A model generated the notes under the pieces. That model searched no databases. It worked only from the letters and a program-made list of their open reading frames with translations, and was not told the origin of the DNA. Shown here piece after piece: positions 1 to 5,771 of a DNA stretch of 6,816 nt. The first letter of the stretch is position 1, and the number at the start of each line of letters is the position of its first letter. Origin of the DNA: Candidatus Latescibacterota bacterium (GTDB taxonomy: Bacteria; JAAXHH01; JACQVL01); NCBI GenBank assembly GCA_016209865.1, contig JACQVL010000090.1, forward strand, positions 1-6,816, in the 5' to 3' direction. The position numbers and the translations under genes were made by a program.

Positions 1-3
1 ACA

Positions 4-57
4 GGGTCGTAGGTCAGATTCCGTCTTGCGACCTTCCGACCTTTTGACCTGTGACCC
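4..57. repeat. Imperfect inverted repeat at the left edge
   Basis: The left arm (4-16, GGGTCGTAGGTCA) matches the right arm (45-57, TGACCTGTGACCC) as an inverted repeat. It has 11 Watson-Crick pairs and two central positions that would be G-U wobbles in RNA. The loop between them is 28 bases. A short T-rich stretch (59-65) follows the right arm, so it could be the terminator of a plus-strand gene left of the window. The long loop and interrupted T tract argue against a classic intrinsic terminator. The arms are made of GGTC/GACC words like the neighbouring repeat series, so it may simply be part of a dispersed intergenic repeat cut by the window edge. Confidence 0.45.
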
Positions 58-96
58 ATTCTTTTCCTGACCCCTGACCCCCGACCCCTGACCCCT
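30..96 (+). repeat. GACC-led short tandem units ending in four 7-mers
   Basis: The word GACC begins at 30, 38, 46, 53, 69, 76, 83 and 90, giving spacings of 8, 8, 7, 16, 7, 7 and 7 bases. The last four units (69-96) are a near-perfect 7-base tandem repeat, GACCCCT, with one unit ending in C instead of T. The series stops 7 bases before the Shine-Dalgarno sequence of the SDR gene at 114. Such pyrimidine-rich runs are prone to slippage. Any effect on expression is inference, and no promoter hexamers are visible inside the run. Confidence 0.75.
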
Positions 97-103
97 ATCT
101 TTT

Positions 104-108
104 GGAGG
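104..108 (+). promoter_or_regulatory. Shine-Dalgarno GGAGG that fixes the SDR start at 114
   Basis: GGAGG lies five bases before the ATG at 114. A TTG at 102 is in the same reading frame, but it overlaps this site and would add only four residues, so 114 is the better start. Confidence 0.8.
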
Positions 109-113
109 TTTCC

Positions 114-902
114 ATGCGTCTACAGAACAAAATCGCCATCATCACCGGGGCGTCGACCGGGATCGGACGGGCGTCGGCCGTCCTGTTCGCGCAGGAAGGG
201 GCGCGAGTCGTGGTGGCGGACATCAACGACGACGGCGGACGGCAGACGATCGAGGTGATACGCAAGGCTGGCGGGGAAGCAGAGTACGTCCATACGGACG
301 TGTCGCAGTCCGATCAGGTGCAGACGATGGTCGCCCGTGCGGTTGAGGTCTACGGCGGGGTGGACATCCTGTTCAACAACGCGGCGTACCTGCACGGGTA
401 CCATCCGGTGCACACGATGCCGGAAGTCGAGTGGCGCGTCGTGATGAGCGTGACGCTCGACGGGGTATTCCTGTGTTCCAAGTACGCCATCCCGGAGATG
501 CTCAAGCGTGGGGGTGGGTCGATCATCAACACCGCGTCTGTGGAAGGGGTGATGGGAGTCAAATCTCACTGCGCCTACGTGACGGCCAAATCGGCCCTCT
601 TCGGCCTGACGAAGTCGATGGCGATCGATTATGGTCCGCACGGCATCCGGGTGAACGCTATCAGCCCCGGCATCATCGATTCGGGACGACCGGACCAGGA
701 GGAGTACAAGAAGAGCCCCGCACACGTCCGGTGGTGGCGCGACATGACGGTGCTCGACCGGATGGGACGGGTGGACGAGATCGCCAGGACGGCGCTCTTC
801 TTAGCGTCTGACGAGTCATCCTACCTGACCGGTCAGAACATCATCGTGGACGGTGGGTGGGTGATCGGACATCCGCCATTCCCGGCCGAGGGCGCGCGTT
901 AA
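114..902 (+). CDS. SDR-family NAD-dependent oxidoreductase
   Basis: A classical short-chain dehydrogenase/reductase of 262 residues, probably a soluble cytoplasmic enzyme that oxidises an alcohol or reduces a ketone; the substrate cannot be told. The Rossmann cofactor loop is TGASTGIG (residues 11-18). Asp36 at the end of the second beta-strand favours NAD(H) over NADP(H). NNAA (88-91) stands where NNAG is usual. Ser142, Tyr155 and Lys159 form the catalytic S-YxxxK set, followed by the usual SPG (184-186), and the protein ends in the typical IIVDGGW region. The helix-4 Asn of the classical N-S-Y-K tetrad appears to be Thr114 (VTLDGVF instead of VNL.G.F). Length is normal for the family. It is the only plus-strand gene here and runs convergently into the lipid kinase gene, sharing two stop-codon bases with it. 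Close relatives are often annotated as 3-oxoacyl-ACP reductase or glucose 1-dehydrogenase, but neither can be claimed. Confidence 0.93.
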   Translation: MRLQNKIAIITGASTGIGRASAVLFAQEGARVVVADINDDGGRQTIEVIRKAGGEAEYVHTDVSQSDQVQTMVARAVEVYGGVDILFNNAAYLHGYHPVHTMPEVEWRVVMSVTLDGVFLCSKYAIPEMLKRGGGSIINTASVEGVMGVKSHCAYVTAKSALFGLTKSMAIDYGPHGIRVNAISPGIIDSGRPDQEEYKKSPAHVRWWRDMTVLDRMGRVDEIARTALFLASDESSYLTGQNIIVDGGWVIGHPPFPAEGAR

Positions 903-935
903 CGCGGGATGAAAACGGTCAACGCGCGCTCGGCC
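884..935. terminator. Hairpin across the convergent stop codons, possible bidirectional terminator
   Basis: Bases 884-900 pair with 921-935: seven pairs (GGCCGAG with CTCGGCC), a two-G bulge at 891-892 on the left arm, then eight pairs (CGCGCGTT with AACGCGCG). The loop is 20 bases. A 12-base perfect palindrome (895-906, CGCGTTAACGCG) is centred on the shared stop codons. There is no spacer between the convergent genes, so a terminator would have to lie in their coding ends, as this hairpin does. No T tract follows the stem on either strand, so it is not a classic intrinsic terminator. A role in slowing polymerase or protecting 3' ends is inference. Confidence 0.4.
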
Positions 936-1780
936 AGGCTGATCTCAGCGGGCGTCTGGCCGATGGGTTCCCCGTCCGCGAACAGCCAGACGGGTTCAGG
1001 TGTCTCGACCGTCAGACGGCGGGTCCGGAAGATCGTCACGGCCGGGTGGGTGACATGGCCGCCCCAGAAGACGGTGGGAAACAGGCGCAGGACGGCCAGC
1101 GGCGGGAGCATTCGGACGTGACAGACGTCGAGCAGTCCGTCGTCAGGTCTTGCCTGGGGAAGTATCCGCATCCCGCCCCCGTACGTCGTCGTGTTGCCGG
1201 TCGCCGCCAGGAGCACTGGTCCGTTCAGCGTCCCGAAGTCGCCGTGGGCACGGAGCGCGATCCCCCGGTACCGGACGAGCATCGTGAGCACGCCACAGAT
1301 GTACGCCGCGGTTCCGGTGAACGGCACCCGCTTGTCGTACACCAGACGGGCGACCTCGGAGTCGAACCCCAGCGTGACCACCGTACAGAAGTGGCGGCCG
1401 TTGACCCGGCCGAGGTCGATCTGGCGGGTGATGCCGTCGAGCACGACGGCGACCGCGGCGGCCGGTTGTGTCGGGATGCCCAGCGCACGGGCGAAATCGT
1501 TGCCCCGGCCGCAGGGGAGCATGCCCAGCGCGGCGTCCGACCCGGCTAACACACCAGCGATCTCGTGAGTCGTCCCGTCCCCGCCACAGGCGACGATCCG
1601 GAGAATCCCGTCCCGCAGGGCGTCACGCGCGAGGCGGGTTGCATCCCCCCGGCCCTGGGTCAGGACGACGCTCGCCTGTCCGCCATAAGCGCTGATGTAC
1701 CGGGCCGCTCGCTCGGCCACAGACCGGCCGTGTCCTCCGCCCGACGCCGGGTTGGCGATGATGAGAATGTCAGGGGTCAT
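899..1780 (-). CDS. Diacylglycerol kinase / lipid kinase family protein (YegS/DgkB-like)
   Basis: A soluble-type lipid kinase of 293 residues that would use ATP to phosphorylate diacylglycerol or a related lipid at the inner membrane face. The DAGK catalytic fold is clear: NPASGGG (10-16), the nucleotide-binding GGDGTTHE (66-73), LPCGRGNDFAR (88-98), then the C-terminal beta-domain with GGGMRILPQA (201-210), DGLLDV (214-219) and ADGE (268-271). His72 stands where Asn is common in GGDGTxNE; His also occurs in this family. No transmembrane segment is evident, unlike the small integral DgkA type. The ATG overlaps the end of the lipoprotein gene by 11 bases, and only a weak GAG lies 12 bases upstream, so translation is probably coupled. 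It is the last gene of the minus-strand run and meets the plus-strand SDR gene tail to tail. Substrate is uncertain: diacylglycerol, phosphatidylglycerol or a sphingoid-type lipid are all possible. Confidence 0.92.
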   Translation of the reverse strand: MTPDILIIANPASGGGHGRSVAERAARYISAYGGQASVVLTQGRGDATRLARDALRDGILRIVACGGDGTTHEIAGVLAGSDAALGMLPCGRGNDFARALGIPTQPAAAVAVVLDGITRQIDLGRVNGRHFCTVVTLGFDSEVARLVYDKRVPFTGTAAYICGVLTMLVRYRGIALRAHGDFGTLNGPVLLAATGNTTTYGGGMRILPQARPDDGLLDVCHVRMLPPLAVLRLFPTVFWGGHVTHPAVTIFRTRRLTVETPEPVWLFADGEPIGQTPAEISLAERALTVFIPR

Positions 1781-2432
1781 CTAACGGAACCGCTCGCTGG
1801 CCTTCCGTAAAGACGCTCTTAATCACGTTCTGGAGGGTTGTGATCGACCGGCCATCACGCATGTACTTCTTCCTCGGGTCGAGCTCCGATCCGGCCGGGA
1901 CGACGAAACGGGGCGGATAGATGATCTGTAAGGATGGCGGCATCGTTTCGCCGCCGTAGACGCGAGGGAATGGATAGATCTCGGCCTTGGCGATGCCGGG
2001 TGATGGGGCTTCGACGGAGATGGAGAATTTAATATGCCCGATGTCCGCTCCGTTGCCAGCTTCGATAGCCTGGTCTTGCGCATGAACGCTGATGACGCCG
2101 ATACCAGGAGTCTTGAATTGCGCGATGACCGTCTCCGTGTCGACTCCCCATCCGGAATACCGGCTGCGGACGAACGTCAGCGTCGTCATCGGGGAGACGC
2201 GGAGGTAATGCCACGCCTTCTGGGCCTCGCTGATGACCCGTCCTTCGCCCCCGTCAGGAGGGGTGAGGTCTTCCAGCGGCTGGCCGATTCGGGTCATCAA
2301 GGCCATGACCGGCGGGCCTTCGAGCGTTTTCTGCTGATCGACTCGTCGGGGCGTACAACTGACGAGGAGGCCGGTCGTGAACGCGACCCAGGCGACCGTA
2401 CTGCGCAGGACTATGGACGCGCAAGAGGACAT
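1770..2432 (-). CDS. Predicted lipoprotein of unknown function
   Basis: I do not recognise this 220-residue protein. The N-terminus looks like a lipoprotein signal peptide: a short start with Arg10, a hydrophobic stretch VAWVAFTTGLL (13-23) and a lipobox LVSC with Cys26 as the likely lipidated residue. The mature part has no further membrane segment and is rich in beta-type sequence (about 82-180), including a Pro/Tyr-rich part (YPFPRVYGG near 153; IIYPPRFVVP near 170), and ends in a charged helix-like tail. Start choice: the reading frame stays open upstream to 2906, but that part lies antisense-frame inside the alpha-galactosidase gene; ATG 2432 is the first start after that gene ends and places the signal peptide exactly at the N-terminus. 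The ribosome site is poor. It begins 20 bases after the alpha-galactosidase stop and overlaps the lipid kinase start by 11 bases. An envelope role is inferred only from the signal and the neighbour. Confidence 0.8.
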   Translation of the reverse strand: MSSCASIVLRSTVAWVAFTTGLLVSCTPRRVDQQKTLEGPPVMALMTRIGQPLEDLTPPDGGEGRVISEAQKAWHYLRVSPMTTLTFVRSRYSGWGVDTETVIAQFKTPGIGVISVHAQDQAIEAGNGADIGHIKFSISVEAPSPGIAKAEIYPFPRVYGGETMPPSLQIIYPPRFVVPAGSELDPRKKYMRDGRSITTLQNVIKSVFTEGQRAVPLDDP

Positions 2433-2452
2433 AGACGGTTGACTGTCCAGGA

Positions 2453-4294
2453 CTACGAGGTCAGGGTGAGCCGGGCTTCCCGCTCCCGTCCCGGCGGGTT
2501 GAACTCCATCGTCACCGAACGACCGGCATCGCTGAAGACGACTGTGGCGTGGTCGATCGCGCGGGCGGGCGGGCCGGTCGGACGATGGTAATCGCCGAGC
2601 AAGAGGGGGCGAAACTGCTTGAATCGCCGGACCGCGTCCGCGAAGCGGGTGAAATCCTCTGCCGGGGCTTCCCAGAGACGGCCGCTGTACCCGAAGCCGC
2701 CGGCGGCGTGGGAGAGAAAATCGTACTCCGTAAAGTTGTGGCGTTTCTGGCACAGGTTCGTGTTCGCGTAGTTGCCCGGCAGGACGGTGTTGAGGCCGTG
2801 CTGGAGGGCGCGGACGATGTCGGAATGGGTGGTATGGTCGTTCATCCAGAACGAATGGCCGCGCCGTATCGTGCCCAGGTCGATGCGATGTCCTCCGCTG
2901 GCGCACTGTTCGATGAACAGGTCGGGACAGGCGTGCAGGATGTCGTCGAACACGCGGTACAGGCCGGTGATGTGCTCGACCTGCCGCCAGCCGACCTCTC
3001 CGTCAGCCACCCCGTGTTCCCAGTTGGGCCGGGGCGCCTGGTTGTAGTCCCAACGGATCCAGCGCACATGCCAGTGTTCGTAGGCATGTACGATCTGGTC
3101 GAGCCACCATTGCCGCACCTCCGGCAGGCCGAAGTTCATGAGATGAGTATCGGGACTGACGAAGCTCGTCCAGACTGAGCGGCCCGGCGTCGGCCAGAAC
3201 CAGTCGGGATGCTGGCGGTAGAGCGCGCTGTCCTGATGCGCCCACTCCGGCTCGAACCAGGTGCCGTACTTCATCCCCTTCGATGCCACGAACTGCGCGA
3301 ACGGCGCGATGCCGTCCGGGAATTTGGAGGCATCGACCAGTTCCCAGTTGCCGATCCCGGACCGGAACCCGCCGACAAACCATCCTGAGTCCACGACGAA
3401 GTATTCCAGTCCTGCGGCGGCGCAGGCTTCCACGGCGGGTTGTAACGATTCAGCGGTGAACTCGTTCCCGAACGCGAACCAGTGATTGAACGAGGCGGGC
3501 GGCAGGGTCTCCTGACCGTTGAGCTGAGGGGTGACGTGCCGGCGGATATGACGGCGGAGCGAGTTCCCGCCGTCTTCGAGATTCCCGTCGAACGCGGTCA
3601 CCAGCACGCGCGGCAGGGGAAGGGATTGGCCGGGCTTCAGGTGGAGATTGAGTCCACACAGTCCTGTCTGAACCTGTAATGAGGAAGCCTCTTTCGTCAC
3701 CCCCCAATCCCTCGGTTCCTGCCTGAACGCGATGCGCCATAATCCGGACCATTCGATGAAAAAGCCAAGCCCGTGCGTCTGCCGCTCATCACAGAGGATG
3801 GCGCAGGGCAGGTTCTCCCCGGAGGAACGGCCGTCCTCCAGGCCGGTGAGGACGAGGGGGGTATAGACCTGTGGTGTGTGAAGCAGTTGCCGGTCGACGA
3901 CGGCAAAATCGTGAGGGGGGAAGAAATTGGGCAGGAACCGGACGCCGTTGACGCTCCGCACCCACGGCTGATCGTTCGCGCCTGGCCATCGCAGGTTCAG
4001 GTCGAGCGTCAGGCACTCGCGGATGCCCCGCACCGGGTCGTGGCCGCGATGGGTGACTGTCCCCCAACATTCTAATGCCCGCGTGTCGTCGAAGAACACG
4101 ACTTCCCACTGCGCTTCCAGTCCCGTGGCGGTGTGTGCGGTGAGCCGCCAGCGCGAGGGATTGATTGACTCCAGACCATCCGTCTGCCAGTCGGCTGCCG
4201 GAACGCCGGTCAGGCCGAACGGCACCGCGTCGGGCGAAGGCGCCAGCCAGGCAAGGTCGAGTTGCTCCTGGATGAGTGAGAACCAGGTTGTCAT
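2453..4294 (-). CDS. GH36 alpha-galactosidase (melibiase family)
   Basis: A 613-residue glycoside hydrolase of clan GH-D that would cleave terminal alpha-galactose from small galactosides such as melibiose or raffinose, with retention. An N-terminal beta-sandwich spans roughly residues 1-255, a (beta/alpha)8 catalytic domain about 265-545, and a short C-terminal beta segment follows. Visible family marks are VDSGWF (300-305), the GTWFEPEW region (344-351), RWDYN with nucleophile Asp416, and CASGGHRID with acid/base Asp472, 56 residues later. The usual GGGR or GGRR is GGHR here. There is no signal peptide, so it should act in the cytoplasm on imported sugars. Start choice: GGAGG lies five bases before ATG 4294; an in-frame ATG at 4306 is four codons earlier but overlaps that ribosome site. 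It starts two bases after the SDR stop. Alpha-N-acetylgalactosaminidase activity is possible, since the family includes it. Confidence 0.92.
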   Translation of the reverse strand: MTTWFSLIQEQLDLAWLAPSPDAVPFGLTGVPAADWQTDGLESINPSRWRLTAHTATGLEAQWEVVFFDDTRALECWGTVTHRGHDPVRGIRECLTLDLNLRWPGANDQPWVRSVNGVRFLPNFFPPHDFAVVDRQLLHTPQVYTPLVLTGLEDGRSSGENLPCAILCDERQTHGLGFFIEWSGLWRIAFRQEPRDWGVTKEASSLQVQTGLCGLNLHLKPGQSLPLPRVLVTAFDGNLEDGGNSLRRHIRRHVTPQLNGQETLPPASFNHWFAFGNEFTAESLQPAVEACAAAGLEYFVVDSGWFVGGFRSGIGNWELVDASKFPDGIAPFAQFVASKGMKYGTWFEPEWAHQDSALYRQHPDWFWPTPGRSVWTSFVSPDTHLMNFGLPEVRQWWLDQIVHAYEHWHVRWIRWDYNQAPRPNWEHGVADGEVGWRQVEHITGLYRVFDDILHACPDLFIEQCASGGHRIDLGTIRRGHSFWMNDHTTHSDIVRALQHGLNTVLPGNYANTNLCQKRHNFTEYDFLSHAAGGFGYSGRLWEAPAEDFTRFADAVRRFKQFRPLLLGDYHRPTGPPARAIDHATVVFSDAGRSVTMEFNPPGREREARLTLTS

Positions 4295-4296
4295 CG

Positions 4297-4992
4297 TCAC
4301 CTCCATCGTGGCGCGGGTTGGATCAGTAGTTCCTGCGTGTCGATCTCCGGGGGCAATCCGGCCAGGTGGACGATCATCTTCGCCAGTTCGTCGGGCGGGA
4401 GGGCGTCCGGGTTGGCCGTGCCGGTCCCCATGATGTCGGTCGTGATCGGGCCGGGGCAGAACGTCGTCACCCGGATGCCGTGCTGGCGTAACTCCAGGCT
4501 GACCGAGCGGCCGATCCCCAGGAGCGCGTGCTTGCTGGCGACGTACGGGGCCATGCGGCCGATCCCACGGATGGCCGCGTCGGAGGCGATGTTGATGACG
4601 TGCCCGCCGCCCGTGGCGAGCATCTTCTTGACCGCCTCACGCATCACGACAAACGCGGCGATGACGTTCACGTCGAGGATGTCGCGGAGTTCCTGTGTGG
4701 GCGTCTCGATGAACGGCCGGACGGCCGCGATGCCGGCGTTGTTGACCAGGACGTCTAAGCGATCCAGGTCGGCGATGCAGGCCGTGACCTTCTCCTCATC
4801 GCGCACGTCCATCGGCACCATCTCGAACGCGCCGCCGATCCCGTCTAACGCGGCCCGGGTCGCCGCCATCGCGTCAGGGTCGCGTCCGAGCGCCAGGACT
4901 CGCGCCCCGGCCCGCAGGAACGCTTCCGCCACCGCCCGCCCGAGCCCGCGGCTGGCGCCGGTGACGAGCACAGTTTTACCGTTGACAGACAT
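4297..4992 (-). CDS. Classical SDR oxidoreductase, probably NADP-dependent
   Basis: A 231-residue short-chain dehydrogenase/reductase, cytoplasmic, acting on an alcohol/ketone pair of unknown identity. It has the cofactor loop TGASRGLG (11-18), NNAG (84-87), and the full tetrad Asn109, Ser137, Tyr150 and Lys154 (YVASK), followed by CPGPITTDIM (179-188). Gly36-Arg37 at the end of the second beta-strand points to NADP(H), unlike the plus-strand SDR in this window, which has Asp there. It is slightly short because the C-terminal part after residue 190 is compact, ending in ELLIQPAPRWR, as in YdfG-like or 3-oxoacyl-reductase-like members. The frame is open upstream to 5187, but that part overlaps the neighbouring oxidoreductase; ATG 4992 begins just before the Rossmann fold and two bases after the upstream TAA. 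Only a weak GAG lies eight bases before the start, so coupling to the upstream gene is likely. Confidence 0.92.
   Translation of the reverse strand: MSVNGKTVLVTGASRGLGRAVAEAFLRAGARVLALGRDPDAMAATRAALDGIGGAFEMVPMDVRDEEKVTACIADLDRLDVLVNNAGIAAVRPFIETPTQELRDILDVNVIAAFVVMREAVKKMLATGGGHVINIASDAAIRGIGRMAPYVASKHALLGIGRSVSLELRQHGIRVTTFCPGPITTDIMGTGTANPDALPPDELAKMIVHLAGLPPEIDTQELLIQPAPRWR
4300..4304 (-). promoter_or_regulatory. Shine-Dalgarno of the alpha-galactosidase gene, next to the upstream stop codon
   Basis: Read on the minus strand, GGAGG is followed directly by TGA (4299-4297), which is the stop codon of the upstream SDR gene, then CG and ATG. The extended ribosome site GGAGGTGA therefore contains the upstream stop. 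A ribosome finishing the SDR gene stands right on the start region, which favours coupled translation. It also decides the start at 4294 over the in-frame ATG at 4306. Confidence 0.8.
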
Positions 4993-4994
4993 GG

Positions 4995-5771
4995 TTACAG
5001 CTCGAGCTCCGGGATGTCCGGCCACGTGTGCTCTGAATGATACCCCAACTCCTGACTGGCGGACGTCCAGTCGAACAGGGCATCCCGGCGTCCGGCGACG
5101 ATGTTGTAGCTTCCGTATGCCACGTCGGTTTCGAGCGCCCGCTCCACCGCCTGGGCGATGTCGCGGGGGTCGACGTACACAAACCATGGCGTCTTCGACG
5201 GTGGGTCAGGCGCTTTGGGGCCGCGGTTGAGGCCGTCGCCCGCGATGACGCCCGGCCGCAGGTGGATGACGCTCAGTCCGTGCGCCTGATGGTATGCCCG
5301 GCCGATCTCTTCACCGAGATGCTTGGCCAGGCAGTAGTAAAGATCGCCCTGGCGGAACCGGAACGGCTCTCCCACCCGGTAGGGACGATCCGTGTTGACC
5401 GGCCAGCCGCAGGCGACGATGCTGGAGATGTTGACCAGCCGTTTGACCTCCTGCTTCACACACGCCTCGGCGACGTTCCACGTCCCCTTGACCATCACAT
5501 CCGCGAACAGTCCGGCCGGCTTGTCGAAGCGTTCGCGCACCAGGGCGACGAGGTGGACGACCGCATCCTGTCCGGCGCACGCCCGCTCGACATCCGGGTA
5601 GGCGGTGATGTCACCCAGAAGAAATGGGACACCCTGTGAAGACACACGGCCGTGTGCCCCTCCCTCGACCCGATCCGTCAACGTCAATGCGTACCGCGGA
5701 CGCAGCCGGTCGATGAGGAATCCCGCCAGATAACCCGCCGCGCCCGTGATGAGGACGTTCTTGATCGTCAT
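4995..5771 (-). CDS. NAD-dependent epimerase/dehydratase-family oxidoreductase, uronate-dehydrogenase-like
   Basis: A 258-residue extended-type SDR. It shows the Rossmann motif TGAAGYLAG (9-17), Asp33 at the end of beta-strand 2 (suggesting NAD), DVER and VVHLVAL (60-77), NISS (114-117), and the catalytic pair Tyr146-xxx-Lys150 in LYYCLAK, then LRPGVIAGD (171-179) and WFVYVDPRDIAQAV (196-209). It is clearly shorter than the 300-350 residues usual for sugar-nucleotide epimerases. Its size and layout (early YxxxK, a WF..xD segment, then a short C-terminus with a YNIVAGRRDALFDW-type region) remind me of uronate dehydrogenases of about 265 residues. That link is from recalled family features, not a search. 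Start: ATG 5771 overlaps the upstream TGA as ATGA and has GGAGG ten bases before it. Action on a free sugar acid, or on a sugar lactone/aldehyde, is inference; a generic NAD-dependent epimerase remains possible. Confidence 0.88.
   Translation of the reverse strand: MTIKNVLITGAAGYLAGFLIDRLRPRYALTLTDRVEGGAHGRVSSQGVPFLLGDITAYPDVERACAGQDAVVHLVALVRERFDKPAGLFADVMVKGTWNVAEACVKQEVKRLVNISSIVACGWPVNTDRPYRVGEPFRFRQGDLYYCLAKHLGEEIGRAYHQAHGLSVIHLRPGVIAGDGLNRGPKAPDPPSKTPWFVYVDPRDIAQAVERALETDVAYGSYNIVAGRRDALFDWTSASQELGYHSEHTWPDIPELEL

Noticed and set aside
120-725. A minus-strand open frame of 201 codons inside the plus-strand SDR.
   Set aside because: His/Arg/Asp-rich shadow with no motif; the plus strand has the full SDR signature set and a good ribosome site.
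857-1549. A plus-strand open frame of 230 codons opposite the lipid kinase.
   Set aside because: No motif, Arg/Gly/Asp-rich shadow composition, and it overlaps the SDR end and the well-supported kinase.
1770-1780. The lipid kinase start (ATGACCCCTGA, minus strand) contains a copy of the TGACCCCTGA word of the heptamer run at 68-77.
   Set aside because: It is one short match inside coding overlap with no tandem neighbours; chance is sufficient.
2433-2906. Possible 158-residue N-terminal extension of the lipoprotein.
   Set aside because: It runs inside the alpha-galactosidase gene in another frame, is Arg/Pro-rich, and would bury the signal peptide and lipobox in the middle of the protein.
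4999-5008. Palindrome AGCTCGAGCT near the end of the uronate-dehydrogenase-like gene.
   Set aside because: It comes from the repeated Glu-Leu codons that encode the C-terminal ELEL and is too short to be a meaningful operator without other copies.
4993-5187. Possible 65-residue N-terminal extension of the classical SDR.
   Set aside because: It lies inside the neighbouring oxidoreductase, has shadow composition, and the Rossmann fold begins right after ATG 4992.
4337-5230. A plus-strand open frame of 297 codons opposite the classical SDR and part of the next gene.
   Set aside because: It has an antisense-type composition rich in Arg, Ser, Thr and Pro with no recognisable motif, while the minus strand carries complete SDR catalytic signatures. 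Long antisense open frames are expected in GC-rich genes.
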